IMG/VR virus record: IMGVR_UViG_3300021963_000591
Location: 1-25,607 of that record
Reading direction: 5' to 3' (one strand)
Origin: a virus
Length of the DNA: 25,607 bases
Numbering within the stretch: the first letter of the stretch is position 1; every line of letters begins with the position of its first letter. This document shows positions 15,853-23,300 of the stretch, one piece after another. The translations under genes were made by a program, and so were the position numbers. The notes below the pieces were generated by a model. That model ran no database searches. It had not been told where the DNA came from and was given only the letters and a program-made list of their open reading frames with translations.

Positions 15853-16203
15853 ATGCAGTTTAAATATAATTTTTTTTACAAAACACCATTAATGTTAAGA
15901 GACATTTCTTTATTGTCAGATCCAAACACGGTTGTTATGCTAGAAAATGATGAAAATAATGGAAAAACATTTAAAGAAATATACGGGTTTACTGATGAAG
16001 AGGTCATGGAATTTGTTACCCGGGCTAAATGGATTCAGGTGAGGGAGTACCGTGATGCTGAATTAAAAGCATCTGATTGGACTCAGGTAGCAGATGTACC
16101 TTCTTCTATTCAAGAACCATGGGCTGTGTACAGAGATGCTTTAAGAAATTTACCTCAACAATTTACTGATCCAGATGATGTAATTTTTCCAGACAAGCCT
16201 TAA
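15853..16203 (+). CDS. Probable tail-fibre assembly chaperone (116 aa), partner of adhesin 4
   Basis: The C-terminal half (REYRDAELKASDWTQ, DVPSS, WAVYRDALRNLPQQ, DPDDVIFPDKP) matches the pattern of the phage tail assembly chaperone family (Phage_tail_APC, Pfam PF16778 from memory). That family is usually encoded immediately after a fibre gene. The N-terminal half (QFKYNFFYKTPLMLRDIS... ENDENNGKTFKEIYGFTDEEV) is different from that of the paralogue at 18790. The gene starts nine bases after adhesin 4 stops, with AAGGAAA as Shine-Dalgarno. Known members help fibre trimerisation or folding; that this one serves adhesin 4 is inferred from adjacency. It is negatively charged overall and lacks membrane segments. 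Confidence 0.8.
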   Translation: MQFKYNFFYKTPLMLRDISLLSDPNTVVMLENDENNGKTFKEIYGFTDEEVMEFVTRAKWIQVREYRDAELKASDWTQVADVPSSIQEPWAVYRDALRNLPQQFTDPDDVIFPDKP

Positions 16204-16257
16204 ACTAGGTTGTTAAACTTAAATTAAAATGAACACACTCCTATTAGTCTTTAATTA

Positions 16258-16265
16258 AATAAATA
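16258..16265 (+). promoter_or_regulatory. AATAAATA late-promoter-like element before adhesin 5
   Basis: AATAAATA ends 7 bases before the ATG at 16272, the same spacing as before adhesin 4. It lies in a 68-base AT-rich gap with no other obvious signal and no Shine-Dalgarno. It is one base away from the T4 late element. Confidence 0.45.
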
Positions 16266-16271
16266 ACCAAA

Positions 16272-18782
16272 ATGACAAGAGCAAGATACGTATCCAACCC
16301 CCAGGCAATTGACATACCTTTAACGGTATCGGCCAATCTTACTGCCAACGCCGTCATTACTGTAGGTAACTCCTCAGTAAACTCTGTCATCACGTCTAAT
16401 ACGTACAGTGTGGGGTCGAACGTCAGTCTGAGTACATCCAGATTGTTCTTAGGCAATAGCACGGTTAATTCAGTGCTTACTGCGTCCACCTTAGACGTTG
16501 GTGCCAATGTTAACTTGTCAACGGTGGGCCTTAACGTCGGTAGTAATACAGTTAATGCATATATTAACTCTACCTCCTTTGCCATCGGTAATAGCACGGT
16601 TAATACCGCCATTACTTCTACCACCATTACCAGCACCGCCTTACTGTCTATAGGTAATACTAATATAACAGGTACGGCCAACGTCAGCACTGGTATTAAC
16701 GTTGGTGCAAACGTTAACCTTGGTACAGCCTACATGGATGTAGGTAATAGCACCGTTAATACTACTATTACTAATATTACAGTCAGTACCAATACAGTTA
16801 ACGTAGCTAGCATTATTAACGTTGGTGCAAACGTTTCGGCCAATACTACAGCACTAAGAGTCGGTAATAGCACGGTTAATACCGTCATTACTTCTACATC
16901 ACTGAGTACTAACGGGATTACTGTTTCTGGAGGCACAGCCAATGGCGTTGCCTATCTCAATAGCTCAAAGGTGGTGACCACGGGTAGTGCGCTGGTGTTT
17001 GATGGTACGAATTTGGGTGTGGGAACAACTACAGCCCTTGGCCGTGTTACTACCGCAGGCAGCGGCGATCAGAGTATCTGGTTCACGCACACAGACAACG
17101 TACCGGCCCGCACAGTCACGTTGCGCCTTGGTAACAGCGATTCAACATATAAAACTTACAGTCCGTATGTACAGGCAATTGAAGGAAGTGGCTTTGATAA
17201 TTACTCGTTGGCGTTCGGTACTTCAAATAGCTCGTCTGGAGGTGCTGTCGAACGTGCCCGTATCGACTCTAGCGGTAACTTGCTAGCGACAGGTGGGTTT
17301 ATACCTACTAATACAAGTAGATTGGTTGTTCGTGGATATAGTGCAATATCGTATAATAATACTTTCTCTACAGCTAATGCTACAGTTCAAATTATTAGTG
17401 ATGAGATGTCAGTCAATCAGTGGTATCCTACAGTAAATATCACAATGGTCCGCCAATCACTTACCACCGGTGCCAATTCATTTGGTGGTATTGGCTTCTC
17501 TACCATTGACGACTCTAACAACTCAGGCATGTACGATGCCGGTCGTATAGCAATAGTTAATGATACAGGATCGGCAGTTGCCTCTGGCACCTCCATGGCC
17601 TTTTATACCCAGGTAGGAAGTTCTAATACAGTTAATGCAGCTATAGAGCGTATGCGCATTGACTCTAGTGGTAACGTAGGTGTTGGAACTAGTTCACCCT
17701 CTTTTAAACTGGATATAGCCGGCGGAGATGATACTAATTCACTGAGAGTTTTCGGTAATTCAACCTACGGGCCTGCTATAAGACTTCAATATACTGGTAC
17801 TGGAGGTAAGGCCTGGAATATTATTTCCAATTCAGGAGGTAATGCAGGTGGTGCTGGTGCACTTCAATTCTGGAACAGTACGGATTCTGTTACTGCGATG
17901 GTCATTAATCCTTCCGGTAATATAACTGCTGTACAGGCCGGTCAAAATATGGCCCTTGGAAATACATCGGCAAGTCTGACCGGGGCAGCTTTAACTGTCT
18001 ATGGTTGGGACGGCAGCATTTCCGCTTATACGACGAGAGCTGAATCACCCTATAATGCTGCTCTCAATATAGGTAACCTTCCTACATCTGGGGCCGGTAC
18101 GGGTACAGGTATAGTGTTTAGAGCTGCCTCTTCTACTAATACCAACAGATCTCAAGGAGAAATATTTACTTATTGGACTACTAATACTGACTCCACTAGA
18201 TATTCAGAAATGGTATTTAGAAACAGTTTTAATTCTTCTATGGTTAATACGATGATTTTAACCTCCAATTGTAATATAAAAACTAATGAAGGGGTTATAA
18301 GTCCGTTAATTTATATTAATCGTTCTTATGAAGTAGCAGGAGCAAACAGTTCATTTAGCTATAATGATCTAACCTCAAACGGCTCAATAGTAAACTTAAA
18401 GGACCATCCATCAAGCGGACTTAATTCTATGTTTCATAGCGGCTTTAGTCCTGCATCATACAATGAAGAAACTATGAATTGGAGATACGTAAGGATTATT
18501 TTTAGAGGTACCCGTGCAGGTAATTCCTATGATAATACAGCAGTATCTTTTAGAACAGCATATTATTTCTATGGAACAGGATGGACTTATGTAGGAGGAA
18601 CGGTTACCACTACTTCTACTGATAGTGATAGAGGTGCTAGAACTATTGTACTTCCTTGGATAAGCTCAAGTGATTTTGGAGCAAATGGATTTGACGTGCC
18701 AGGATTAGGAATTGTAATGACTAATAATGGTGGAAGTGTAACTTACAGGCTTGCTGCTGCTTATATACAGTTTAAATATTAG
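16272..18782 (+). CDS. Modular tail fibre/adhesin 5 (836 aa)
   Basis: It begins TRARYVSNPQAIDIPLTVSA and then goes straight into VGNSTVN-type repeats (~24-207), with no cap module. The linker GGTANGVAYLNSSKVVTTGSA (~217-244) nearly matches adhesin 4. Modules with ERARIDSSGNLLA, ERMRIDSSGNVGVGTSSPSFKLDI and further variable blocks follow. The last ~160 residues (from SPLIYINRSYEV through RYVRIIFRGTRAG and YFYGTGWTYVGGT to the terminal YIQFKY) are unique in the window and rich in aromatic residues, as expected for a receptor-binding tip. The DNA of this C-terminal part is clearly more AT-rich than the shaft: 20 G+C in 18301-18360 against 26 in 16501-16560 by hand count. This fits a tip of separate origin. 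A chaperone-like gene follows. Confidence 0.86.
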   Translation: MTRARYVSNPQAIDIPLTVSANLTANAVITVGNSSVNSVITSNTYSVGSNVSLSTSRLFLGNSTVNSVLTASTLDVGANVNLSTVGLNVGSNTVNAYINSTSFAIGNSTVNTAITSTTITSTALLSIGNTNITGTANVSTGINVGANVNLGTAYMDVGNSTVNTTITNITVSTNTVNVASIINVGANVSANTTALRVGNSTVNTVITSTSLSTNGITVSGGTANGVAYLNSSKVVTTGSALVFDGTNLGVGTTTALGRVTTAGSGDQSIWFTHTDNVPARTVTLRLGNSDSTYKTYSPYVQAIEGSGFDNYSLAFGTSNSSSGGAVERARIDSSGNLLATGGFIPTNTSRLVVRGYSAISYNNTFSTANATVQIISDEMSVNQWYPTVNITMVRQSLTTGANSFGGIGFSTIDDSNNSGMYDAGRIAIVNDTGSAVASGTSMAFYTQVGSSNTVNAAIERMRIDSSGNVGVGTSSPSFKLDIAGGDDTNSLRVFGNSTYGPAIRLQYTGTGGKAWNIISNSGGNAGGAGALQFWNSTDSVTAMVINPSGNITAVQAGQNMALGNTSASLTGAALTVYGWDGSISAYTTRAESPYNAALNIGNLPTSGAGTGTGIVFRAASSTNTNRSQGEIFTYWTTNTDSTRYSEMVFRNSFNSSMVNTMILTSNCNIKTNEGVISPLIYINRSYEVAGANSSFSYNDLTSNGSIVNLKDHPSSGLNSMFHSGFSPASYNEETMNWRYVRIIFRGTRAGNSYDNTAVSFRTAYYFYGTGWTYVGGTVTTTSTDSDRGARTIVLPWISSSDFGANGFDVPGLGIVMTNNGGSVTYRLAAAYIQFKY

Positions 18783-18789
18783 GAAAAAA

Positions 18790-19131
18790 ATGTTTAATTA
18801 CGATAATTGGATGAGCTATACTTGGGAACATGAAGGTAAGATCTTTCAAACAGATCCTATGGGGCTTGTTCCCTCCCCTACTAATTCTAACGAGTTGGTA
18901 CCTTTATATAATTTAATAAATTTAAGTGAAGAAAGGGCAAGAACTATTTCTTATGAATGGAGGTTAAAACAGCTTCGTTTATATAGAGATAAACTTATCG
19001 CTGAAACTGACTGGTGGGTCTTACCAGATATAAATCCTTCTCCAGCCCAGCTTAAATACAGACAGGATCTTAGAGATTTAACTAATAATTTTGATCCGGA
19101 TGCAACACCAAATTTCCCAGTCAAACCTTAA
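18790..19131 (+). CDS. Probable tail-fibre assembly chaperone (113 aa), partner of adhesin 5
   Basis: The C-terminal half (LRLYRDKLIAETDWWVLPD, then LKYRQDLRDLTNNFD and FPVKP) matches the tail assembly chaperone pattern (Phage_tail_APC type) and is paralogous to the 116-residue protein at 15853. The N-terminal half (MFNYDNWMSYTWEHEGKIFQ and on) is different. I place the start at 18790 because AGGA lies just before it. A possible upstream in-frame ATG at 18751 would read inside the adhesin 5 gene and lacks a Shine-Dalgarno. Like its paralogue it probably helps fold or trimerise the fibre encoded immediately upstream. Confidence 0.8.
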   Translation: MFNYDNWMSYTWEHEGKIFQTDPMGLVPSPTNSNELVPLYNLINLSEERARTISYEWRLKQLRLYRDKLIAETDWWVLPDINPSPAQLKYRQDLRDLTNNFDPDATPNFPVKP

Positions 19132-19155
19132 TTGCATAAGTTGATCTCCAACAAC

Positions 19156-19163
19156 AATAAATA
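19156..19163 (+). promoter_or_regulatory. AATAAATA late-promoter-like element before adhesin 6
   Basis: AATAAATA ends 6 bases before the ATG at 19169, with no Shine-Dalgarno between. It is the third copy of the same arrangement (after 12998 and 16258). By the T4 late rule the transcript would start at or within a base or two of the start codon. Confidence 0.45.
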
Positions 19164-19168
19164 AAAAC

Positions 19169-21517
19169 ATGGCCTTAGATAAAGTACTATCAGCATCGAT
19201 TGCAAACGGCGCCGTTACTGCCGCCCTCATCTCTAACACCGCCAACTTGGTGGTTAGTTCTCTCACGGCCAACGTAATTACGATCACCACCATCAGTGGA
19301 TCGGCCAACGTCACCGGTGATATGACTGTCGGTGGCAACCTTACTATATCAGGCACCACCACATATGTCAACACCACCGATTTGAACATTGGTGATGCAA
19401 TCATATCTTTGAATGCCGATTTAGCAGCCAATGTGTCACCAACAGAAAATGCCGGTTTAAATATCAACCGTGGCGCCAGCACAAACGCCCAATTTGTATG
19501 GGTAGAGTCTACCGATAATTGGTCTTTGGGTAATACCAGTATTGGCGGTACATTAGCAACAACATCAAATACAGTTACTTTAGGTACAGCAGCATACTTT
19601 GTAGCAAATGGTAATGTAGGTGTAGGGACTGCAAGTCCTGTTGCAAAACTTCAAATTGTTTCTGATAATCCTTTTAGATTAAACAATGCCGCAAGCAGTT
19701 CACAAGCCGATTTATATTTTGCGGATTCTGGTGCAACGCTAAAAGTTGAAAACTTTTTTGGTACTGGGTCAGCAATCACATTTGGCACTAATGCAAATGG
19801 CGCAGGGGTAACAGAAAAAGCCCGTATCGACTCCAGCGGTAACTTGGGTGTTGGGACTACTGGGCAAGTTTCAAGGATTTCTGCTTCGGGAAATTCAGCC
19901 ACCGATTTTAAAGCATTAACTCTTAGAAATTCAAATGGTACAGCTAATTCATCTGCAGTTTTAAATTTTGAATCATCAGCGGGGGCTGAAGGTGATGCAG
20001 CATCAAGTGCGGCTCAAATTAAAGGCGTCAGAGAAGGTGCAGGAACTAATGGCGCTTTGGCATTTTGGACAAGTTTATCTGGTACATCAGCAGAACGCGC
20101 CCGTATCGACTCCAGCGGTAACTTGATTGTTGGCGGCACAACCGCACTAAATACGTCATCAGGTCGTGGAAATATAACGCTTAATGGAGCAAATGGCGCT
20201 ATTTTACAATTTTCTGTTGGCGGTGCTGATAAAGGTTGGATATTCCATGACAGCACAAACTTAGCAATGCAAAACACAACGGGAAGCGGCTCGTTGATTT
20301 TTAATACAAACAACACAGAACGAGCCCGTATCGACTCCAGCGGTAACTTGCGTGTTGGCACTACCTCTAGTTTAAGTGTCGCCGACAAACTGACTGTGGT
20401 TGGCGGTAACTTTGCGGTGCAAAGAACAAGCGGTATTACCACCTTTATGGGGGACAACACGGTAGACGGGTATGCCGGGACTGCTACCAATCACGCATTT
20501 GCATTGCTAACCAACAGCATAGAGCGTGCCCGTATTGACACCAGCGGTAATTTGGGAGTGGGTGTTACAAGTATTGCTACTCCATCAGCATCTCGCAGAG
20601 CTATGCAAATAAGCAATAGTACTTCAGGTGGTATAATATATTTAGGAAGCGCTGGAACTGAAGGAGATAATGCAAGAATCTTTTCAACTATTTCAACGCA
20701 ATATGACTTAGGGCTAGTGGCAGGTGGTTCAACTGGATTTATTAACTTTTACACAAACGGCCAAGAACGAGCCCGTATTAAATCCAATGGTTATATGGGT
20801 ATTGGAACAGACTCACCAGTACTAAGACTGCATGTGTCTGATTCAAACGGTTCAGGGTCTATGCAGCTTGGATCTAACGCTGCAAGTCAATATCAATACT
20901 TTAATTTTGGTGGGGAAGCTGGCGGACAAAATGCCTGGCAGATAGGTAAGGCAGATGCTGGAGGCGCAATTGCTCCTTCCCAGGGATTTTATCTATATGA
21001 CCTAAAAAATTCTACAACAAGAATGGTTGTTAACACCAGCGGTTATGTAGGTATTGGTACCACATCACCGTCTTATATATTAGATGTTAACGGTATGGCA
21101 AGGGTAACTGGATTCCAGAACAACTCCCTTTATAGTTATAATATGATAGGCACATATACTGGAAGTACCTGGTATGCCATTACCGACGGTGGTACTATGG
21201 CTCAACCTGGGGTTTATATCTGTGTAATGTATGTTGATAGTTATAACATAGGAGGTGCTGTATACTATTACACTTTTGCAAGTGTACCTTTTTACTGGAC
21301 GGGTAATACTGTTGGCTCAAATGGCACATACGCACAAGTACTTCCAACTATGTACGGTACCGGGCATGCCTTAAATAGCCAAACTCCTCCATCATTAAGG
21401 ATTATTGAACGCACTAGCGGTCTGACACCGCAGTTACAATTCTCGCTCCCATTCACCTTAACCTATAGCGGGACCTCAGGTAGTCAATTAATTTTTAACT
21501 TTACAAAAATTGCGTAA
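19169..21517 (+). CDS. Modular tail fibre/adhesin 6 (782 aa)
   Basis: A short N-terminus (ALDKVLSASIANGAVTAALI) leads to a cap module at ~58-121 (YVNTTDLNIGDAIISLNADL...LNINRGAST). This cap is the closest match to the one in adhesin 3, including the following SNTVTLGTAAY-x-x-ANGNVGVGTASP linker. Unlike the other adhesins it has essentially no VGNSTVN shaft. The rest is a chain of RARIDSSGN[L]xVG modules (about six) with variable blocks between. The C-terminal ~135 residues (NSLYSYNMIGTYTGSTWYAI, PGVYICVMYVDSYNIGG, then LTYSGTSGSQLIFNFTKI) look like a distinct tip. A fibre whose shaft was lost, or a short tail fibre equivalent, are both possible. The next gene is a 61-residue protein, not a chaperone of the APC type. 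Confidence 0.86.
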   Translation: MALDKVLSASIANGAVTAALISNTANLVVSSLTANVITITTISGSANVTGDMTVGGNLTISGTTTYVNTTDLNIGDAIISLNADLAANVSPTENAGLNINRGASTNAQFVWVESTDNWSLGNTSIGGTLATTSNTVTLGTAAYFVANGNVGVGTASPVAKLQIVSDNPFRLNNAASSSQADLYFADSGATLKVENFFGTGSAITFGTNANGAGVTEKARIDSSGNLGVGTTGQVSRISASGNSATDFKALTLRNSNGTANSSAVLNFESSAGAEGDAASSAAQIKGVREGAGTNGALAFWTSLSGTSAERARIDSSGNLIVGGTTALNTSSGRGNITLNGANGAILQFSVGGADKGWIFHDSTNLAMQNTTGSGSLIFNTNNTERARIDSSGNLRVGTTSSLSVADKLTVVGGNFAVQRTSGITTFMGDNTVDGYAGTATNHAFALLTNSIERARIDTSGNLGVGVTSIATPSASRRAMQISNSTSGGIIYLGSAGTEGDNARIFSTISTQYDLGLVAGGSTGFINFYTNGQERARIKSNGYMGIGTDSPVLRLHVSDSNGSGSMQLGSNAASQYQYFNFGGEAGGQNAWQIGKADAGGAIAPSQGFYLYDLKNSTTRMVVNTSGYVGIGTTSPSYILDVNGMARVTGFQNNSLYSYNMIGTYTGSTWYAITDGGTMAQPGVYICVMYVDSYNIGGAVYYYTFASVPFYWTGNTVGSNGTYAQVLPTMYGTGHALNSQTPPSLRIIERTSGLTPQLQFSLPFTLTYSGTSGSQLIFNFTKIA

Positions 21518-21547
21518 AGTTGACCTTTAATCCGTAAATATATACAA

Positions 21548-21555
21548 TATAAATA
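21548..21555 (+). promoter_or_regulatory. Exact T4-type late promoter TATAAATA
   Basis: The octamer TATAAATA is identical to the T4 late promoter consensus and lies in the 73-base gap after the last adhesin. Transcription would begin near 21561, giving a ~30-base leader that contains GGAGA before the ATG at 21591. It probably drives the small protein and the neck/packaging genes. Confidence 0.65.
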
Positions 21556-21590
21556 TCGTGCTGTAAAGCATTTTTAACTTTGGAGAAACC

Positions 21591-21776
21591 ATGACTACAG
21601 AAAAAACAGTTGATTTGAACGTAAGCGTAAGCGTACTGAACGTAATTTTGGCCGCATTGGACGAGATTCCACATAAGACCGCCCGTCCTATCTTTGATAA
21701 CCTAGTTGGCCAAGCCCAACCCCAGTTACAGCAAGCCGAAGGTGGTGCAACCCCTCCTGCCGATCCTGCCCAGTAA
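21591..21776 (+). CDS. Small conserved phage protein (61 aa), unknown function
   Basis: A 61-residue protein with TVDLNVSVSVLNVILAALDEIPHKTARPIFDNLVGQ followed by a Q/P/A-rich flexible tail ending PADPAQ. A short strand-plus-helix layout of this kind (..LNVILxALxxLPxxx...) is common in small proteins of T4-like marine phages, but I know of no assigned function. It has a good GGAGA Shine-Dalgarno and an exact late promoter upstream. It precedes gp13 by 33 bases. Its position could suggest a structural or assembly role, but nothing in the sequence proves it. Confidence 0.75.
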   Translation: MTTEKTVDLNVSVSVLNVILAALDEIPHKTARPIFDNLVGQAQPQLQQAEGGATPPADPAQ

Positions 21777-21782
21777 CGTTCT

Positions 21783-21790
21783 CATAAATA
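21783..21790 (+). promoter_or_regulatory. Late-promoter-like CATAAATA before gp13
   Basis: CATAAATA differs from the T4 late consensus at one base. It lies in the 33-base gap before gp13, upstream of a clear AGGAG (21800-21804). Together with the exact element at 21548 it would give the neck gene block two closely spaced late starts. Confidence 0.5.
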
Positions 21791-21809
21791 TGGCCATATA
21801 GGAGAAAAT

Positions 21810-22553
21810 ATGGCCGTACCAACAACACGCAGCGAATTTAGAGAATATTGCCTACGTAAGTTAGGTAAGCCGGTAATAGAAATTAACGTTGACGATGATC
21901 AAGTAGATGATCGCGTTGATGAGGCTTTAAAGTATTATTACGATTATCACTTTGATGGATCGGAAAAGATTTACTATAAGCATGCCGTTACTGATGCTGA
22001 CAAAGTCAACAAATATATCACACTACCGGAAAACATTATCGGCGCCATTAGAGTATTCTCTATAGCCGATCCGTCTATCCGTTCTGATGATTTGTTCAAT
22101 ATTCGATACCAGATCGCATTAAACGATCTGTATACCCTTACGTCCGTTAGCATGGTACCATATTTTATGGTCATGCAGCAATTGGCAACGATTTCGGAAA
22201 TGCTGGTAGGTAAACAGCCAATCAGATACAACCGCCATACCGACAAATGCTATATCGATATGGATTGGAATTCTATCCAGACTGGTGAATATGTCTTGAT
22301 TGAGGCATATGAGGTCATTAATCCAGATGTTTATACTGATGCCTGGGGCGATCGTTGGCTGCAGGCCTATGCCTCGGCTAAAATTAAATACCAATGGGGT
22401 ACCAATCTTACCAAATTCACTGGTATGACCTTACCCGGTGGTGTTCAGTTTAATGGTGAAAAGATTCTAGATGATGCCAGACAAGAAATCGACAAATTAG
22501 AGGCAGAGATGATCACCAGCTACAGTTTACCAGTATCCGATATGGTGGGATGA
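21810..22553 (+). CDS. 13: Neck protein gp13 (T4-like)
   Basis: A 247-residue homologue of T4 gp13, which with gp14 forms the neck that closes the filled head and provides the tail attachment surface. Recognisable regions are the N-terminal REYCLRKLGKPVIEINVDDDQ and EALKYYYDYHFDGSEK (T4: LRRLGAPIINVELTPDQ and YGEYHFDG), plus the C-terminal WLQAYASAKIKYQWG and GMTLPGGVQFNGEKILDDAR. The latter corresponds to T4 WVKDYATALAKE and [20 protein letters not shown]. It is shorter than T4 gp13 (about 309 residues), lacking part of the central region, as is usual in the cyanophage-like branch. It is preceded by AGGAG and followed after 12 bases by gp14. Confidence 0.93.
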   Translation: MAVPTTRSEFREYCLRKLGKPVIEINVDDDQVDDRVDEALKYYYDYHFDGSEKIYYKHAVTDADKVNKYITLPENIIGAIRVFSIADPSIRSDDLFNIRYQIALNDLYTLTSVSMVPYFMVMQQLATISEMLVGKQPIRYNRHTDKCYIDMDWNSIQTGEYVLIEAYEVINPDVYTDAWGDRWLQAYASAKIKYQWGTNLTKFTGMTLPGGVQFNGEKILDDARQEIDKLEAEMITSYSLPVSDMVG

Positions 22554-22565
22554 AATACACACTTT

Positions 22566-23300
22566 ATGTCAACATCAGTTTTCTTTAATAACTTTCAATC
22601 CAGTCAGGAACAACTCCTGATAGAAGATTTGGTGCTTGAAAGCATCCGGATCTATGGTATTGACTTATACTATCTCCCAAGAACTAGAACGGCCTTTGAT
22701 TCGTTATATGGGGAAGATACTCTATCGGTGTTTTCTAGATATTACTTCGTTGATATGTACGTTAAGAATGTGGATGGGTTTGATGGTGATGGGGACTTTA
22801 TTTCTAAGTTTGGTTTAGAGATAAGAGATAGAATGACATTAACTATTTCACGTCGTGTATTTAACGACGAGATAGGTAACCTAGAAAACATTCAAAGACC
22901 TCAGGAAGGTGATTTAATCTTCTTCCCACTCAACAACAAGATCTTTGAAATTAAGTTTGTTGAACATGAATCGGTATTCTATCAGATGGGTGCCTTACAG
23001 ACCTACGATCTTACCTGTGAATTATTTGAATACGGTAGTGAGAAATTCGATACCGGCATTACTAATATTGACAGTCTGTATACTAAGAACTATCTTACCG
23101 ACCTTAACTATTCTACCGCTATTACCGACTTCTCCATTAAGACCGAATACATCTATGATGAGTATCTAACAGATGAAGAGGGTAGACGTCTGTTGATTGA
23201 ACAGTACTTAGAAGTTGGTGATAGTGAAATTATTCAAAGTGAGTCCGATGGCTTTATTGACTTTAGTGAACTCAATCCATTCAGTGAGGGAGTTTACTGA
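22566..23300 (+). CDS. 14: Neck protein gp14 (T4-like)
   Basis: A 244-residue homologue of T4 gp14, partner of gp13 in the neck. Matches include LVLESIRIYGIDLYYLPR (T4: VAESIQMRGVECYYVPR), LYGED, a VDGFDGDGDFISKFGLEIRD block (T4: FFSKFGMEVQDEVTLSI) and EGDLIFFPLNNKIFEIKFVE (T4: [20 protein letters not shown]). The C-terminus ends NPFSEGVY. There is no strong Shine-Dalgarno, and only 12 bases separate it from gp13, which suggests coupling. Its last 20 bases overlap the 3' end of the opposite-strand homing endonuclease gene, so that element inserted precisely at the end of gp14 without removing its conserved terminus. Confidence 0.93.
   Translation: MSTSVFFNNFQSSQEQLLIEDLVLESIRIYGIDLYYLPRTRTAFDSLYGEDTLSVFSRYYFVDMYVKNVDGFDGDGDFISKFGLEIRDRMTLTISRRVFNDEIGNLENIQRPQEGDLIFFPLNNKIFEIKFVEHESVFYQMGALQTYDLTCELFEYGSEKFDTGITNIDSLYTKNYLTDLNYSTAITDFSIKTEYIYDEYLTDEEGRRLLIEQYLEVGDSEIIQSESDGFIDFSELNPFSEGVY

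Noticed and set aside
15852-18782. CAGTTTAAATA shared by the start of the 116-residue chaperone (MQFKY) and the end of adhesin 5 (IQFKY) as a duplication scar
   Set aside because: Only about a dozen AT-rich bases match and the flanks do not. It is most likely chance.
18751-18789. Upstream ATG for the 113-residue chaperone
   Set aside because: It lies inside the adhesin 5 gene without a ribosome site and would add a hydrophobic 13-residue stretch not expected in the family. ATG 18790 has AGGA just upstream.
9660-21517. S74-type self-cleaving chaperone at fibre C-termini, expected with GIGTxSP modules
   Set aside because: None of the C-termini shows the SDxRLKxNI-type start of that domain. 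Separate chaperone-like genes follow instead.
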